Positions 4,715 to 5,198 of a DNA stretch of 5,198 nt are shown piece after piece. The position numbers and the translations under genes are program-made. The notes under the pieces were generated by a model. The model ran no database searches. It worked only from the letters and a program-made list of their open reading frames with translations, and was not told the DNA's origin. Each line of letters begins with the position of its first letter. The stretch's first letter is position 1. Origin of the DNA: JBBRSC01 sp038245795 (GTDB lineage Bacteria > Actinomycetota > Acidimicrobiia > Acidimicrobiales > Microtrichaceae); the NCBI GenBank assembly GCA_038245795.1, contig JBBRSC010000238.1:1-5198 (forward strand), given 5' to 3'.

Positions 4715-5198
4715 GTGACGAAGCGATATCTGGTGCGCACCTTCGGCTGCCAGATGAACGAACACGACTCCGACCGGATCGCGGGGCTCCTCGAAGCTGA
4801 TGGCATGGTTCCCGCCGACTCGATCGACGACGCCGACGTGGTGGTCCTCAACACCTGTTGCATTCGCGAGAACGCCGACAACAAGCTCTACGGCACCTTG
4901 GGTAACCTCAAGTCGGCGAAGGAACAACGCCCGGGCATGGAGATCGTCGTCGCCGGCTGTCTCGCCCAGAAAGACCGAGACCTCATTCAGGAACGCGCCG
5001 GTCACGTCGATGTCGTGCTCGGCACACACAATGTCCATCGCGCGGTGGAACTTCTCCATCAGTCCAGGGCTTCGGGGCCGGTCACGGAGATTCTCGAAGC
5101 GACGGTCCTCGACGATCGCGAGCAGTTCCCATCGGTACTTCCGACCCGACGTGACCTCGGGTACTCAGCTTGGGTGACCATCCAGATCGGCTGCGACA
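4715..5198 (+). CDS. miaB: MiaB, tRNA-2-methylthio-N6-dimethylallyladenosine synthase, N-terminal part
   Basis: The window holds the first 161 codons; the gene continues past the end. MiaB adds a methylthio group to i6A37 of tRNAs reading UNN codons, using S-adenosylmethionine and two [4Fe-4S] clusters in the cytoplasm. The N-terminal UPF0004 domain is complete, with its three cluster cysteines: RTFGCQMNEHDSDR (C12), VLNTCCIRENADNKLYG (C48) and AGCLAQKDRDLI (C82), followed by VLGTHNVHRA (101-110). The sequence ends at WVTIQIGCD (C160), the first cysteine of the radical-SAM CxxxCxxC; the other two lie outside. I chose GTG 4715 because it gives TKRYLVRTFGCQMN, the normal start, and no ATG, GTG or TTG lies in frame just upstream. 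The NTCCIRENADNKLYG block favours MiaB over RimO or MtaB, as does its position after recA. It probably has its own promoter, divergent from the FAS1 gene. Confidence 0.95.
   Translation, partial: MTKRYLVRTFGCQMNEHDSDRIAGLLEADGMVPADSIDDADVVVLNTCCIRENADNKLYGTLGNLKSAKEQRPGMEIVVAGCLAQKDRDLIQERAGHVDVVLGTHNVHRAVELLHQSRASGPVTEILEATVLDDREQFPSVLPTRRDLGYSAWVTIQIGCD

Noticed and set aside
4186..4884. Minus-strand open frame spanning the FAS1 5' end, the intergenic region and miaB
   Set aside because: It is out of frame with FAS1, antisense to miaB, and has no motif or ribosome-binding site; a GC-rich shadow.

Overview
The window is a GC-rich (roughly 60-65% G+C) chromosomal segment carrying a housekeeping cluster: end of rimO, pgsA, cinA, recA, then a convergent two-domain fasciclin (FAS1) gene, and the start of miaB. 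The rimO-pgsA-cinA-recA-(recX)-miaB order is known from Actinomycetota. The recA promoter carries a CGAAC-N4-GTTCG LexA box of the Gram-positive/actinobacterial type, and -10 elements look like TAnnnT. I infer an actinobacterium, possibly a deep branch such as Acidimicrobiia. The class is a guess from layout and style, not a demonstrated assignment.

Layout. Positions 1-183 are the C-terminal TRAM domain of RimO, whose stop overlaps the pgsA start by ATGA, so the two are probably translationally coupled. pgsA (180-776) makes phosphatidylglycerol phosphate. After a 94-bp gap comes cinA (871-2133), with no Shine-Dalgarno sequence but a TAnnnT box six bases before its ATG, suggesting a leaderless transcript. 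Immediately at the cinA stop codon lies a compact SOS promoter (2130-2158), with a perfect LexA palindrome between the -35 and -10. It is followed by a leader of about 170 nt containing a GC hairpin, and then recA (2335-3423), intein-free and with all core motifs. A 30-bp perfect palindrome ends recA. A second hairpin, which pairs fully only in the minus-strand RNA, faces it and probably ends the FAS1 gene (complement of 3600-4562). Divergent from FAS1, miaB begins at a GTG (4715) and runs off the window just before its radical-SAM cysteine motif is complete.

How the genes relate: RecA, under LexA control, drives recombination and the SOS response. CinA is a pyridine-nucleotide salvage/competence-damage protein often found beside recA. 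PgsA serves membrane lipid synthesis. RimO and MiaB are paralogous radical-SAM methylthiotransferases acting on ribosomal protein S12 and on tRNA. The FAS1 protein is a predicted secreted adhesion-type protein with no obvious functional tie to the others. It occupies the place where many actinobacteria carry recX.

I see no mobile element, CRISPR array, tRNA or rRNA, and no clearly new system. The points most worth a second look are the nested SOS promoter, the missing recX with FAS1 in its place, the structured recA leader with a tiny ORF overlapping the recA start, and two candidate leaderless starts.
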